A stretch of 64,000 bases of DNA from Variovorax sp. dw_308 (GCF_019207085.1 NZ_JAATOM010000002.1:1-64000), one strand, 5' to 3'; counted from the stretch's first letter, positions 7,348-16,608 are shown. Notes: generated by a model not told the origin, from the letters alone. A program made the numbers and translations.

Positions 7348-8031
7348 TCACGGCGGCTCCCCCAATTGCCCCTGCCAGCGCGCCAACCCGACACGCTGGA
7401 TATCGGCCACCAACTGGTCCGCATACCGGTCCAGCCGCGTCAACTGCAGCCCCAGCAGGATGTTCCCCACCAGCCCGACCATCGTCGTCAGCAACGCCAC
7501 GCCCAACCCGGTCGTCAGGCTGCGCAACAGGTCCTGTGACTGCCCCGCATCGAAGCCCTGCATGTGGCCGATGTCGAGCGCAAGGATCGAGAAGCCGATC
7601 ACCTTGCCGAGCAGTCCCAGCTTGAGCTGCACGGCGTTGACCCACCAGGCGGTGCCATGGGGCCCGTGCGTGTGCTCCATCAGCAGGTCGAGCGCGGTGT
7701 CGGCGTTGGCCTTGTCCTGCGACAGCGCGGCCCAGTAGTCGGCAGCCCATCCCGGCTCGGTCCGAGCGGCGCCGAACGCATCGCGCTGCACCTGCAAGAC
7801 GCGAGCCCGCGCCCCGCACCACAGCGTCGAGGCCGCGAACACGATCACGATGACCAGCGTGATGCCGGTCGGGTCCGAGTTGAGCAGCAGTGCCCAGACG
7901 CCGCGCGCGCCGAGCAGCCAGGTCGCGAAACCCAGCACGCCGGCCAGCGCCAGCCACTCGAGCCACAAGGGCTCGGGTGGTGCGCCAGCCCGGCGTCTCA
8001 GCGTCAGGCCGAGCCTGGCTTGGGTGCCCAT
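7348..8031 (-). CDS. MotA/TolQ/ExbB-family proton channel protein
   Basis: A 227-residue inner-membrane protein. Hydrophobic segments lie near residues 24-42 and 52-68, followed by a long cytoplasmic loop and then two helices. The last part, GLGVALLTTMVGLVGNILLG, is the conserved MotA/TolQ/ExbB signature. In this family pentameric channels use the proton motive force to move a periplasmic partner. The ATG at 8031 lies 28 bases inside the end of the upstream HiPIP gene; no better start is seen. Its ExbD-like partner follows after a 390-base gap occupied by repeat elements. Confidence 0.78.
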   Translation of the reverse strand: MGTQARLGLTLRRRAGAPPEPLWLEWLALAGVLGFATWLLGARGVWALLLNSDPTGITLVIVIVFAASTLWCGARARVLQVQRDAFGAARTEPGWAADYWAALSQDKANADTALDLLMEHTHGPHGTAWWVNAVQLKLGLLGKVIGFSILALDIGHMQGFDAGQSQDLLRSLTTGLGVALLTTMVGLVGNILLGLQLTRLDRYADQLVADIQRVGLARWQGQLGEPP

Positions 8032-8354
8032 GCCATGCACCAGCCTTCCGCCGCGATCTGCTTGCGGCCGAACATGGCGCAGCCGGCCCATGGGTCGGCC
8101 GCGGCACCCTGCCACATCGCGCAGTTCACGCAGCGTTGCGTCGCGGCATGCTTCGGGTACTTTTTCTGGTCGACGTTCTTCGTGTCGTGCTTGTAGCCCA
8201 GCGCGATCGAGGTCTCGTCCGCTTCCTCGGCATGCGGTGCAGCCCATGCGGTCACCGGCACCAAGGCCACGATGCCAACGCCTCCCGCCATGCGACTGGC
8301 GAAAGCCCTCCGCGTGACCCCGGCGGCCACGCCTTCGTCGTTGATCTGCTTCAT
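8004..8354 (-). CDS. High-potential iron-sulfur protein (HiPIP), Tat-exported
   Basis: A 116-residue periplasmic electron carrier. A twin-Arg signal (RRAFASRM) ends near AWAAP (about residue 40). Four Cys ligands, Cys75, Cys78, Cys92 and Cys106, have the HiPIP spacing C-x2-C-x13-C-x13-C for one [4Fe-4S] cluster. HiPIPs carry electrons between periplasmic dehydrogenases or photosynthetic/respiratory complexes and terminal oxidases. It lies 10 bases downstream of the PQQ dehydrogenase gene on the same strand, so it may accept electrons from that enzyme. A second HiPIP is encoded at 39525-39830. Confidence 0.92.
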   Translation of the reverse strand: MKQINDEGVAAGVTRRAFASRMAGGVGIVALVPVTAWAAPHAEEADETSIALGYKHDTKNVDQKKYPKHAATQRCVNCAMWQGAAADPWAGCAMFGRKQIAAEGWCMAWAPKPGSA

Positions 8355-8364
8355 CGTGCCGGCC

Positions 8365-10164
8365 TCAGTTGGATGCGACCTTGGCAGCGCCGCCGGCCTG
8401 CGCCGTGCGCGACGTGCCACTCCCCGCACCCGGGATCTTGAAGACCCACACCATGCCGCCCTGCTCCAGCAGGTTGACCTTCTTGGCCACCTCGCCGCCC
8501 CACAGCGGCACCGCGCCGCCCCAGCCCGACACCACGCTCACGTACTGCTCGCCGCCCTGCATCCAGGTGATGGGCGGCGCGACGACGCCGGAGCCGGTCT
8601 GGAACTCCCAGACCACCTTGCCGGTCTTGGCGTCCGCCGCCTTCAGGTAGCCCTCCGGCGTGCCCCAGAACACGAGGTTGCCGCCGGTGGTCAGCACGCC
8701 GCCCCAGAGCGGCGCGCTGTTCTTCACTTCCCAAGCCATCTTGCCGGTCTTCGGGTCGATGGCGCGCAGCGAGCCGATGTAGTCCTCGTTGAGCGGCCTG
8801 ATCGTGAAGCCCGCCCCCAGGTAGGCCGCACCTTTCTTGTAGGCGACCGGCTCGTTCCAGATGTCCATGCCCCACTCGTTGGAGGGCACGTAGAACATCT
8901 TCGTGTCGGGGCTGTAGGCCATCGGCATCTGGTTCTTGCCGCCGAGGAAGCCCGGCGCGGCGAACACGGAACTTCCCTTCTTGCCATCGGCGCCCGCTGT
9001 CGGATCACCGGGCCGGTTCTCGGGAATGAAGTTGGGGCGACCGGTCTTCAGGTCGATGCCGCTGGCCCAGGTGATCTTCTTGACGAACGGGAAGGCGTTG
9101 AGGAGCTGGCCGGTGCTGGCGTCGTTGACGTAGAAGAAGCCGTTGCGGTCGGCCTTGCCGCCGACGCGCTTGCCGTCCATGTCGAAGGTGACGAACTCGT
9201 TGACGCCGTCGAAGTCCCAACTGTCGTTGGGCGTGCCCTGGTAGCTCCACTTGATCTGGCCGGTCTTCACGTCGATGGCCACGGTCGAGCACGAATAGAG
9301 GTTGTCGCCCTGGCGCAGATGGCTGTTCCACGGCGCCGGGTTGCCGGTGCCGAAATAGGCCAGGCCGGTCTTCGCGTCGTAGGTGCCGCCGAGCCAGGTG
9401 GCGGCGCCGCCGGTCTTCCAGAGGTCGCCGGGCCAGCTCTTGTTCACCGTGCCGGAGATGCCGTTCTCCTTCTTGTTCCCATCCTTGTCGTAGGTGTAGC
9501 CCATGTGGCCTTCGACGGTCGGGCGCATCCACAGCAGCTTGCCGGTCTTGGGGTCGCGCGCCTCGACGCGGCCGACCACGCCGAACTCGCCGCCCGACAC
9601 GCCGGTGAGCATCACGCCATTGGCAATGATCGGCGCGGCGGTGGCCGAGTAGCCGGCTGCGTAATCGTCGATCTTTTCCTTCCACACCACGTCGCCCGTG
9701 GCCTGGTCGAGCGCCACCAGTTGCGCATCGAGCGTCGCGAAGATCACGAGGTTGTCGTAGAGCGCGGCGCCGCGGTTGACCACGTCGCAGCAGGGCATGA
9801 TGCCTTCCGGCAGGCGGTGCTCGTACTTCCAGAGCTTCTTGCCGGTGGTCGCGTCGAGCGCAAAGATGCGCGAGTACGACGCGGTGACGAACATCTTGCC
9901 GTTCATGATCACCGGCTGCGACTCCTGGCCGCGCTGCTTCTCGCCACCGAAGGAGAAGGCCCACACCGGCAACAGCTTGCCCGCATTGGCCGAGGTGACC
10001 TGCTTCAGCGGCGAATAGCGCTGGCCCTGGGTGTTGATACCCCAGGTCAGGATGTTGCCGGTGGCCGTGGCCTCGGACTGGATCATCTTGTCGGTGACCT
10101 GCGCGTGGGCGCCGGCGGCGGCCAGGCCGATGGATATGAGCGCGGTCAAGAGCTTCAGTTGCAT
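8365..10164 (-). CDS. PQQ-dependent alcohol dehydrogenase, predicted lanthanide type
   Basis: A 599-residue periplasmic quinoprotein of the methanol/ethanol dehydrogenase family that oxidises alcohols to aldehydes. The signal peptide is residues 1-21. Visible features are the vicinal Cys125-Cys126 pair that stacks on PQQ, repeated W-type propeller motifs (for example [12 protein letters not shown]), metal ligands Glu193 and Asn280, and catalytic Asp317 in [10 protein letters not shown]. The residue two positions on is Asp319; this D-x-D is the signature of lanthanide-dependent (XoxF-like) enzymes, whereas calcium enzymes have Ala or Ser there. The ATG at 10164 is preceded by GAGGAGA. No cytochrome c partner gene is nearby; the next gene is a HiPIP. 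Confidence 0.92.
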   Translation of the reverse strand: MQLKLLTALISIGLAAAGAHAQVTDKMIQSEATATGNILTWGINTQGQRYSPLKQVTSANAGKLLPVWAFSFGGEKQRGQESQPVIMNGKMFVTASYSRIFALDATTGKKLWKYEHRLPEGIMPCCDVVNRGAALYDNLVIFATLDAQLVALDQATGDVVWKEKIDDYAAGYSATAAPIIANGVMLTGVSGGEFGVVGRVEARDPKTGKLLWMRPTVEGHMGYTYDKDGNKKENGISGTVNKSWPGDLWKTGGAATWLGGTYDAKTGLAYFGTGNPAPWNSHLRQGDNLYSCSTVAIDVKTGQIKWSYQGTPNDSWDFDGVNEFVTFDMDGKRVGGKADRNGFFYVNDASTGQLLNAFPFVKKITWASGIDLKTGRPNFIPENRPGDPTAGADGKKGSSVFAAPGFLGGKNQMPMAYSPDTKMFYVPSNEWGMDIWNEPVAYKKGAAYLGAGFTIRPLNEDYIGSLRAIDPKTGKMAWEVKNSAPLWGGVLTTGGNLVFWGTPEGYLKAADAKTGKVVWEFQTGSGVVAPPITWMQGGEQYVSVVSGWGGAVPLWGGEVAKKVNLLEQGGMVWVFKIPGAGSGTSRTAQAGGAAKVASN

Positions 10165-10666
10165 GGTGTCTCCTCGGGGTGGAACGTGGGTCTCGGACAC
10201 GCTCGAAGAAGCGTGCCCTCCGCGTTCCAGGGGGCAAGGGCCATGCCATGCGCCGACACCGCCGATTGCGGCCTTGCGGAGCGATTTGACGCGGTGGCCG
10301 CGCGGGTTTTCCCGTTGCATTGCTACAAGGTTGAACACCTCACACGTGGCGGGCGTGGCATCGCGTCACAGTGCTTGCGTGCTTCGCCACAGCAGGCGCG
10401 AACCAGCCATCCGTAAGGTCATCTCGCCCCGCCCCGACGCCGAATCAGGGTTTTCCCGAGAATGAGCTCATCTCCCCTTCTGAAGTCCTTGCATGTTGAT
10501 CCTCCTGCTCGTCCTCGGCGCAGCCATCGCCCTCGTTGTCCATGGTGTGAAGACGTCGCCGGCGGTCGACGAGTCCAACTGACTCTCTTGAGTCGATGTG
10601 GCCTCGCCATATCGACTCGATCGCCCGCGGGGAGCACGCCGGGCGTGGCTCCGGCCTTGGGGCCGC
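10165..10666. other. Intergenic region between PQQ dehydrogenase and the Hsp70 gene
   Basis: About 500 bases. The part next to 10164 must contain the dehydrogenase promoter on the minus strand. The only candidate gene is the short hydrophobic frame listed at 10493-10582. No hairpin with a T-run was identified. Confidence 0.5.
10493..10582 (+). CDS. Possible 29-residue membrane peptide
   Basis: A short frame encoding a hydrophobic stretch (MLILLLVLGAAIALVVHGVK) followed by a polar tail. The shape is that of a small single-span membrane peptide. No clear ribosome-binding site precedes the ATG, and it could be chance. It is listed because it is the only structured frame in this gap. Confidence 0.2.
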   Translation: MLILLLVLGAAIALVVHGVKTSPAVDESN

Positions 10667-13528
10667 TCAGCTGATCAGCTTCAACCCGGGCGGCAGCGCC
10701 TCGCCGAACACGCCGCGCTCGCCGGCTTCGTCCAGGGCCACCACCTCGCGCACGCGGTCGATCCAGGCCTGCGGCGCACGATGGATCTTCAGCCGGGCCA
10801 TGACTTTCTCGCGCACATCGAACGGCAGGTCGCGCGCGCGGTCGCCGCTCGCGCGGGCCAGATTCGCTGCCGCGGCAGCGGCGCCGTCGACACGCTTCCA
10901 GTCCAGCGCGAGCAATGCGTCGAGCCAGGCGACGGCCGTGGCCACCGGCACCACGCCATGCGCACTGCCGTACAGCGGCGCGCGCGCGCCGATGCGGCCG
11001 ATGGCCCACAGCGTCCAGGCGTCGCGGGAGGATGAGCCCCCAGGGCCTGGCTGTACCCGACCCGGCCCCCGAGGAGGATCAAGCCGGGATGGCAAAGCTA
11101 CATCGATTTGCGCACCGCCAGCCGTGGCCGCCGACTGCTGCAGTCGCTCGACCAGCCAGTCGCCGATCTCCACCTTGTGCTCCACCGGGATGTGTTCCAG
11201 CGACGCCCCCATGCGCACCATGTCGTCCCAGCCGCCCTGCACCAGACGCGGGGGCCGTTCCTCGATGCCCGCTTCCGCACCCCGCAGGTTGATCGCGAAA
11301 TCCTGAAGCAGTCGCTGCTGGGCCGATTCGTCCAGCCCGCCAGCCACGCGCCGCCACAGGGTCCACCATTCCGTGTTGACCTGTCGATCGCGACCGTGCT
11401 GCACCCCGAGTTCAAAGAGCGGCCACAACTGCCCGATGCGCCAGTCATCCAGCGGCGCGCCGAACCCTGGCCGCAGGCACCAGCCCGCCAGGCTGAGCCA
11501 CAGGCGTTCATGGTCGGCAGTGCGATGGCGGCCTCGGGCGCGCTGCATCAGCACGTCGAACAGCGGGCGCAGCAGGCTGGTCGGCCAGCGCTCGCGGCTG
11601 CCGAGCAGGCCCTCGAGCTGCGTGCGCAACTGCTTGACGGCCTTGGGGCCCACCGCGCGGTCGCGCGCGCCGAAGACGCGCTCGATGCACTCCACCGCTT
11701 CCTCGAAGCGCGGGGGCAGTCCGGCCGCCGCGCCCGGGGGCTGCGCCGGATCGTCCTCGCGCAAGCGGAATTCCAGCTTCCAGCGCTGGGCCGGATCGTC
11801 GGCGGCGATGCAGTGCATCTGCAGCGTGCCAAGCTCCGTCAAGGTCGCGGCCAACTGCACCGGGATGCCGCGTCGAGCGCCGGCGTTGCCTCCGCGCACG
11901 ATGGTGGCGACGGGCGGCAGCGATTGCACGTCCTGCCCGTCGAGGTCGACCAGTTCGCCGGCCAGCGGCGCGGGCCGCCCGCCGGATCCGCCCGTCGTCG
12001 ATACGAGCCGGAACTGCACCGGCTCACCGACACGCAATTCGAAGCTCCGCCCTTCCAGCCGGATCTCCCGGCCCTCCTCGCTGCCCTGCGGCAACACGCA
12101 GACGGCGCGACCCTGGCCATCGTCGAGCGGCAGGAAATAGCTGCGCGCCGAGCCGCCGCCGATCTTCGGCGCCAGGCCCCGCCGCGCCAGCGCGAAAGCG
12201 ACCGCACCGCGCGCCACCGCGACATCCGGATCGGCGTTGTGCAGGCTGCGCAATGCCGCACCGCGCCAGTCGCCCAGCGTGGCTTGCAGGCGCGCGGCGA
12301 TGGCGTCGGCACGGAACACCCCGCCATTGAGCAGCAGCGCATCGGGCCAGCCAGCCGCCGCGTGTTGCTGCAGGAAGCCGGCGATGTGGCGCGTCACGGC
12401 CGGATCGCTGGCATACGGCAGGCCGAATGCGACCAGCCCGCTCGCTCGCTCGCGCCGCGGCAGTTCGCCGGTCGGCACCTGCGGGAAGAAACCATCGAGC
12501 ACCAGCCGCTCGACCTCCTCGCGGCCCAGCGTCACCGTACGCGCGCCGCCGATCAGGCGCGCGCCGGAGCCGAGCAGCGTGACCTGCGCGCTGTCCGGCG
12601 CGTCGGCAGCCAGCAGCCGCTCCTTGGCGGCGCGGCAGCGTTCGACCAGTTGCGCGAACTGTCCGGCCGACAGGCGTGCGGGGCGCTCCCCTGCCGCTGC
12701 CTGCAGCCGGGATTCGGCCAGGTGCGCGAGCGCCAGGTCCATGTTGTCGCCGCCGAGCATCAGGTGGCTCCCGACCGCGATGCGTTCGAAGCGTGGCTCG
12801 CCGCTGGCCTCGCGTTCGACGCGCACCAGGCTCAGGTCGGTGGTGCCGCCGCCGACATCGCACACCAGCACCAGCCGCGCATCCGCCAGTTCATCGGCCA
12901 GCGAAAGGCGGTGGCGAAAGAGCCAGTCGTACAACGCTGCCTGCGGTTCCTCGAGCAGGCGCAACCGGGGCAGGCCCGCGTCAGTTGCCGCGGCCAGGGT
13001 GAATGCGCGTGCCGCATCGTCGAAGGAGGCGGGGACCGTCAGCACCAGTTCCTGGTGTTCGAGCAGGGCTTGCGGAAAGCAATGGTTCCAGGCCGCGCGC
13101 AAGTGCGCCAGGTAGCTCGCGCTGGCCTCCACCGGCGAGACCTTCGGTACTTCCGCCGCCGCGCCCCAAGGCAGGATCGGCGCCATCCGGTCGACCGCCG
13201 CATGCGACAGCCAGCTCTTGGCGCTGGTCACGATCCGCCCCGGCACCTGCGCCCCGAGCCGGCGCGCCAGGGCGCCGATCACCACGCCTGCATCGTTGCT
13301 GGGCGCCGACCAAGGCAGCGTCAGTTCGCCCGGCGCCAATTCGCCGGGCGCCGGGTGGTAGCGCATCGACGGCAGCAGCGGCCGCGCCGCCACCTCCCCC
13401 GGCGCAACCAATTGCTCGATGTCGAAGAGGCGGATGTCGTCATCCGCTACACCGCCCTGCGTCGGGGCATAGGCGACGACGGAGTGCGTCGTGCCGAGGT
13501 CGATGCCGACGGTCCAGGCAGCGGTCAT
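10667..13528 (-). CDS. Hsp70-like protein with DUF3731 C-terminal region
   Basis: A 953-residue actin-fold ATPase related to DnaK/HscA. The ATPase domain starts at residue 6 with the phosphate-1 motif GIDLGTTHSVVAY. The phosphate-2 motif is DVGGGTTDLSL, and an LLNGGVFRA segment corresponds to the adenosine region. The C-terminal half is not the DnaK peptide-binding domain but a long helical region of the kind called DUF3731. The ATG at 13528 (after GAGGA) was chosen over an upstream ATG at 13567. It lies 75 bases downstream of a second Hsp70-like gene and a DUF2760 gene; this trio recurs in proteobacteria. The chaperone client is unknown. Confidence 0.85.
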   Translation of the reverse strand: MTAAWTVGIDLGTTHSVVAYAPTQGGVADDDIRLFDIEQLVAPGEVAARPLLPSMRYHPAPGELAPGELTLPWSAPSNDAGVVIGALARRLGAQVPGRIVTSAKSWLSHAAVDRMAPILPWGAAAEVPKVSPVEASASYLAHLRAAWNHCFPQALLEHQELVLTVPASFDDAARAFTLAAATDAGLPRLRLLEEPQAALYDWLFRHRLSLADELADARLVLVCDVGGGTTDLSLVRVEREASGEPRFERIAVGSHLMLGGDNMDLALAHLAESRLQAAAGERPARLSAGQFAQLVERCRAAKERLLAADAPDSAQVTLLGSGARLIGGARTVTLGREEVERLVLDGFFPQVPTGELPRRERASGLVAFGLPYASDPAVTRHIAGFLQQHAAAGWPDALLLNGGVFRADAIAARLQATLGDWRGAALRSLHNADPDVAVARGAVAFALARRGLAPKIGGGSARSYFLPLDDGQGRAVCVLPQGSEEGREIRLEGRSFELRVGEPVQFRLVSTTGGSGGRPAPLAGELVDLDGQDVQSLPPVATIVRGGNAGARRGIPVQLAATLTELGTLQMHCIAADDPAQRWKLEFRLREDDPAQPPGAAAGLPPRFEEAVECIERVFGARDRAVGPKAVKQLRTQLEGLLGSRERWPTSLLRPLFDVLMQRARGRHRTADHERLWLSLAGWCLRPGFGAPLDDWRIGQLWPLFELGVQHGRDRQVNTEWWTLWRRVAGGLDESAQQRLLQDFAINLRGAEAGIEERPPRLVQGGWDDMVRMGASLEHIPVEHKVEIGDWLVERLQQSAATAGGAQIDVALPSRLDPPRGPGRVQPGPGGSSSRDAWTLWAIGRIGARAPLYGSAHGVVPVATAVAWLDALLALDWKRVDGAAAAAANLARASGDRARDLPFDVREKVMARLKIHRAPQAWIDRVREVVALDEAGERGVFGEALPPGLKLIS

Positions 13529-13603
13529 GCGTCCTCGGCCAAGCGCCCATCGAGGTCGGCCCGGCAACGCTGTACGAGTTCAAGCGCCGCAGGAGACACA
13601 GCC

Positions 13604-15457
13604 CTACGCCTCCTGTCGCTCGCCACGCACGTCGAACTCGATCTTCCAGCGTTCGCCACCGCTGCGCGGCACCGCATCCAGTTCCAGCGTGCCGGCTTCC
13701 GTCACGCGGGCCTGCAGCCGGACCGGCACCACCTCGCCCGGTTGCCGGCCCTCGGGTGGCAGCGAGGCGGAGAGCTGGTCGAGTTCCTGCAATTCCCCGG
13801 TCGCCCAGCTGTCGAGCAATGTGCCGACCGCATCCTGCCGCCGCACCGACGATGCGAAGAAACGGAAGTGCACCGGCTCGCCGACGACCAGGCCCAACTC
13901 CAGCGCGGGCAGTTCGGCCTCGGTGCCCTCCTCCATGCCGAACGGCGCCACGCACAGCGCCTCCACCGGCGGCTCCATTCCCGGCACGGCGGGCATCGAC
14001 GATTCGACGCCCAGGTAGTACGCGAAAGCCGTGCCGCCGCGGATGCGCACGCCGCGCCCGTGCCGCACATAGCCGTAGTACGCGGCGCCACGTGCCACGG
14101 CAAGGTCGAGGTCGGCGCCCTCCAGCAGCCGGGCAGGCGCCGCGCCCTCGGCCGCGAGCCAGCCGTTGACGGTGGCCAGCATGCGATCGGCCAGCAGCGG
14201 CGACTTGAACACGCCCCCGTTGAACAACACCGCCGTCGGATGGAGGAAGCTCGCGCCACCCGCGCCCTGCGGGTCGCCGAAGCCTTCCAATTCGGCCAGC
14301 GCGCCCAGTTGCCGCCCGAGGAATGCCGCCAGGTGCCGCGTGACGGCGGCGTCCTGCGCATACGGCAGGCCCAGTTGCGCCAGGCCGGCGCGCACGCGGG
14401 TCACCGGCCGCGCCGAAGCGTCGACCCGCGGGAAGAAGCCCTCGACGATCGTCGAGGCCACTTCTTCGGCCGTCAGCTCGGTGCGGATCGAACCGCCGAT
14501 GAGCTTGCTGCCGCGGCTGGGCACGACGATGGGCTGGGCCGCGTCGCCGGCCGCGCCGAGCAGCTTTTCCTTGGCGCCGCGGCAGGCGTAGGTCAGCGCG
14601 CGCATCTGCCACGCATCCAGCGTGGTGCCCGCGGCAGCGAGCTTGCGCGCCACGACGTGCGCCAGCGTCAGGTCCATGTTGTCGCCGCCCAGCAGGATGT
14701 GTTCACCGACCGCGACCCGCCGCAACTCGAGGTTGCCCTCGCGTTCCAGCACGGCGATCAGCGAGAAGTCGCTGGTGCCGCCGCCCACGTCGATGACCAG
14801 GATGACGTCGCCCGGTTGCACCTGCTTGCGCCAATGGCCGCCGCTGGCCTCGATCCAGCTGTACAGCGCGGATTGCGGCTCCTCGAGCAGCGTGAGCGCC
14901 TTGCACCCGGCCGTCTTCGCGGCTTCGACCGTCAGCTCGCGTGCGGCGGGGTCGAACGAGGCGGGGATGGTCACCGTCACGTCCTGCTCGTCGAAGGGCG
15001 CCTCGGGGTGCGCGTGGTTCCATGCGTTGCGCACGTGTTCAAGGTAGTGCGTCGAGGCCTCCAACGGAGACACCCGCGCCACCTCGGCCGGTGCGTCGTG
15101 CGGCAGGATCGCGGCGCGACGGTCGACGCCCGGATGGCAGAGCCAGCTCTTGGCGCTGGACACCAGCCGGATCGGCGTCGTCGCGCCACGGCTGCGCGCC
15201 ATTTCCCCGACGGCTTGCTGGCCGTCGGCTGCCCACGGAAGCGCCAAGGCGCCGGCCGGCATTTCGTCGGCATGCGGCAGGTACAGGAACGAGGGCAGCA
15301 TCGGCATCGACTCGACGGAGCCGGGCGCGGTGAGCTGCGGGATGGGCAGCGTGCCATGCACCGTGGCCTCGCCGTCGCTGCCGGCGATGTCGACCCAGGC
15401 CAATGCGCTGTGCGTGGTGCCCAGGTCGATGCCGATGGCAAATCGCGGAGCGCTCAC
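13604..15457 (-). CDS. Hsp70-family protein
   Basis: A 617-residue DnaK-like ATPase. The phosphate-1 motif GIDLGTTHSALAW is near residue 8 and the phosphate-2 motif DVGGGTSDFSL is in the middle. A further conserved segment is LLGGDNMDL. The C-terminal beta-rich part (about residues 450-610) may be a substrate-binding domain. The GTG at 15457 overlaps the stop of the DUF2760 gene (GTGA), so the two are coupled. It is homologous to the downstream 953-residue protein, which probably arose by duplication and extension. The pair likely forms a specialised chaperone system separate from the main DnaK. Confidence 0.85.
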   Translation of the reverse strand: MSAPRFAIGIDLGTTHSALAWVDIAGSDGEATVHGTLPIPQLTAPGSVESMPMLPSFLYLPHADEMPAGALALPWAADGQQAVGEMARSRGATTPIRLVSSAKSWLCHPGVDRRAAILPHDAPAEVARVSPLEASTHYLEHVRNAWNHAHPEAPFDEQDVTVTIPASFDPAARELTVEAAKTAGCKALTLLEEPQSALYSWIEASGGHWRKQVQPGDVILVIDVGGGTSDFSLIAVLEREGNLELRRVAVGEHILLGGDNMDLTLAHVVARKLAAAGTTLDAWQMRALTYACRGAKEKLLGAAGDAAQPIVVPSRGSKLIGGSIRTELTAEEVASTIVEGFFPRVDASARPVTRVRAGLAQLGLPYAQDAAVTRHLAAFLGRQLGALAELEGFGDPQGAGGASFLHPTAVLFNGGVFKSPLLADRMLATVNGWLAAEGAAPARLLEGADLDLAVARGAAYYGYVRHGRGVRIRGGTAFAYYLGVESSMPAVPGMEPPVEALCVAPFGMEEGTEAELPALELGLVVGEPVHFRFFASSVRRQDAVGTLLDSWATGELQELDQLSASLPPEGRQPGEVVPVRLQARVTEAGTLELDAVPRSGGERWKIEFDVRGERQEA

Positions 15458-16050
15458 AACTCCACCTCCGCCGGCGCGACCACGCGCGCATCGTGCTGCT
15501 CGGCGGTCTTGGGCAGGCGCACATCGGTGACGCGCCAGCCGCGGTGGGTCAGGTTGCCGGCAAAGGGCGGCTGGCCGACCACGTTGCCGGTGAGGCGCAC
15601 CGACGCGGCGTCGAAACCGGCCGGCAAGGTGACGCGGGCGCCTTCGGCCTCGTCGCGCACGGGCACGATGCTGAAGTGCTCGCGCAGCACCTTGGCGCAA
15701 CCTTCATGCACCACGCGGGCTGCGGCGCCGACGTCGGCGTCCCCATAGGCGCCGATGTCCTCGCCGACGAAGTCGATCAGCCGAGCTTCCCGCTGCAAGA
15801 GGGCCAGCAGTTGCAGTGCCGCTTCGGGGCCGGCCTCCTTCAACACGGGCGGCGGCGGGGGCGGCATGACGGGGGCCGGCGGGGGTTGGACTGGCGCGGG
15901 AGCCGGTGGAGTGCCATCGCGCAGAGCGACATACCGTGCCGCCAGGTCGGCGTCGGCCAGCAAGCCGAACAAGGCGCCGAACGCGAGGGGGATGCGGCGC
16001 AACAGCGAGGGCTTGGCGCCATCGGACGATGGGGTTTGCGGATTGTTCAT
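15454..16050 (-). CDS. DUF2760 domain protein
   Basis: A 198-residue protein. The N-terminal part has a hydrophobic amphipathic helix (LAFGALFGLLADADLA), then a Pro/Ala-rich linker at about residues 48-72, and then the DUF2760 region with ALQLLALLQREARLIDFVGEDI and GNLTHRGWRVTDVRLP. Start 16050 is preferred to 16089 because GGAA lies close upstream and the family begins there. It is the first gene of the trio with two Hsp70-like proteins, overlapping the next gene. DUF2760 proteins are regularly found with such Hsp70s and may act as a cofactor or client-recruiting factor; no activity has been seen in the sequence. Confidence 0.8.
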   Translation of the reverse strand: MNNPQTPSSDGAKPSLLRRIPLAFGALFGLLADADLAARYVALRDGTPPAPAPVQPPPAPVMPPPPPPVLKEAGPEAALQLLALLQREARLIDFVGEDIGAYGDADVGAAARVVHEGCAKVLREHFSIVPVRDEAEGARVTLPAGFDAASVRLTGNVVGQPPFAGNLTHRGWRVTDVRLPKTAEQHDARVVAPAEVEL

Positions 16051-16150
16051 TGATTGTTCCAAGTCGGCCAATCGGTTGACCGAAAACAAGAAATCAGGTT
16101 GGGCGAGCGCAGTCCTAGCCAGCAGGACGGAGCCGGAAATTCGAATGATG

Positions 16151-16164
16151 CCATGCGCGCATGG
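16151..16164. promoter_or_regulatory. 14-base perfect palindrome upstream of DUF2760
   Basis: CCATGCGCGCATGG is a perfect palindrome about 100 bases upstream of the DUF2760 start and 29 bases before the small plus-strand frame. It could be an operator for a dimeric regulator. There is no T-run, so it is not a terminator. Confidence 0.25.
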
Positions 16165-16192
16165 TGCAGCGCAGCATTCGCGGGTGTAGGAG

Positions 16193-16519
16193 TTGCCGGA
16201 GCGCTTCGCGAGGTGGAAATGGGTGTATTCCTCTAAAGCGCCGACGGAAAGCGCACAGTATGCTGCGGCGCAACAAACATCGAACTACGATGCAAGCCAT
16301 ATGGCCCTCTCTCTGTTTGCAGCGCAGGCACTCGTCGGAAGCTACCTCAACGGACGCCGATTGCCTGACTCGCTCCTCCTGTCCGTCGTGGATTCGGTGG
16401 AAGTCCGACTGAAAAGCGGGAGGGTTCCGGTGCTCGACGAGTCGCTGCGGGAACTGATCGACCGGGAAGCTGTCGAGGCGGAGCCACCCGCCGTCATCGG
16501 ACGGTCGCGAGAGCACTGA
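16193..16519 (+). CDS. Possible small hypothetical protein
   Basis: A frame of up to 108 codons from a TTG. A shorter version from ATG 16301 gives 72 residues beginning MALSLFAAQALVGSYLNG and ending in an acidic helix-rich tail (VPVLDESLRELIDREAVEAE). The second half looks protein-like, with balanced hydrophobic spacing, while the first 36 codons do not. Neither start has a convincing ribosome-binding site at the usual distance. No family is recognised. It faces away from the DUF2760 gene. Confidence 0.35.
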   Translation: MPERFARWKWVYSSKAPTESAQYAAAQQTSNYDASHMALSLFAAQALVGSYLNGRRLPDSLLLSVVDSVEVRLKSGRVPVLDESLRELIDREAVEAEPPAVIGRSREH

Positions 16520-16608
16520 AGCTCAGGAAGCGCCCAAGTCAGGGCCGCGGCCGACCTGACCTGCACGAGGGCCAAGTGACAAAACCCCATCCGTTCGGGG
16601 CCGCGGTT

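Noticed and set aside
6354-8031. A Zorya-type defence system
   Set aside because: The ExbB/ExbD-like pair might suggest ZorA/ZorB, but there is no long ZorA tail, no OmpA domain on the partner, and no ZorC/ZorD/ZorE-like gene.
11108-15748. A plus-strand open frame of 1546 codons opposite the Hsp70 genes
   Set aside because: It is the antisense shadow of two clear Hsp70 genes in GC-rich DNA; its translation is Arg/Gly/His-rich with no domain.
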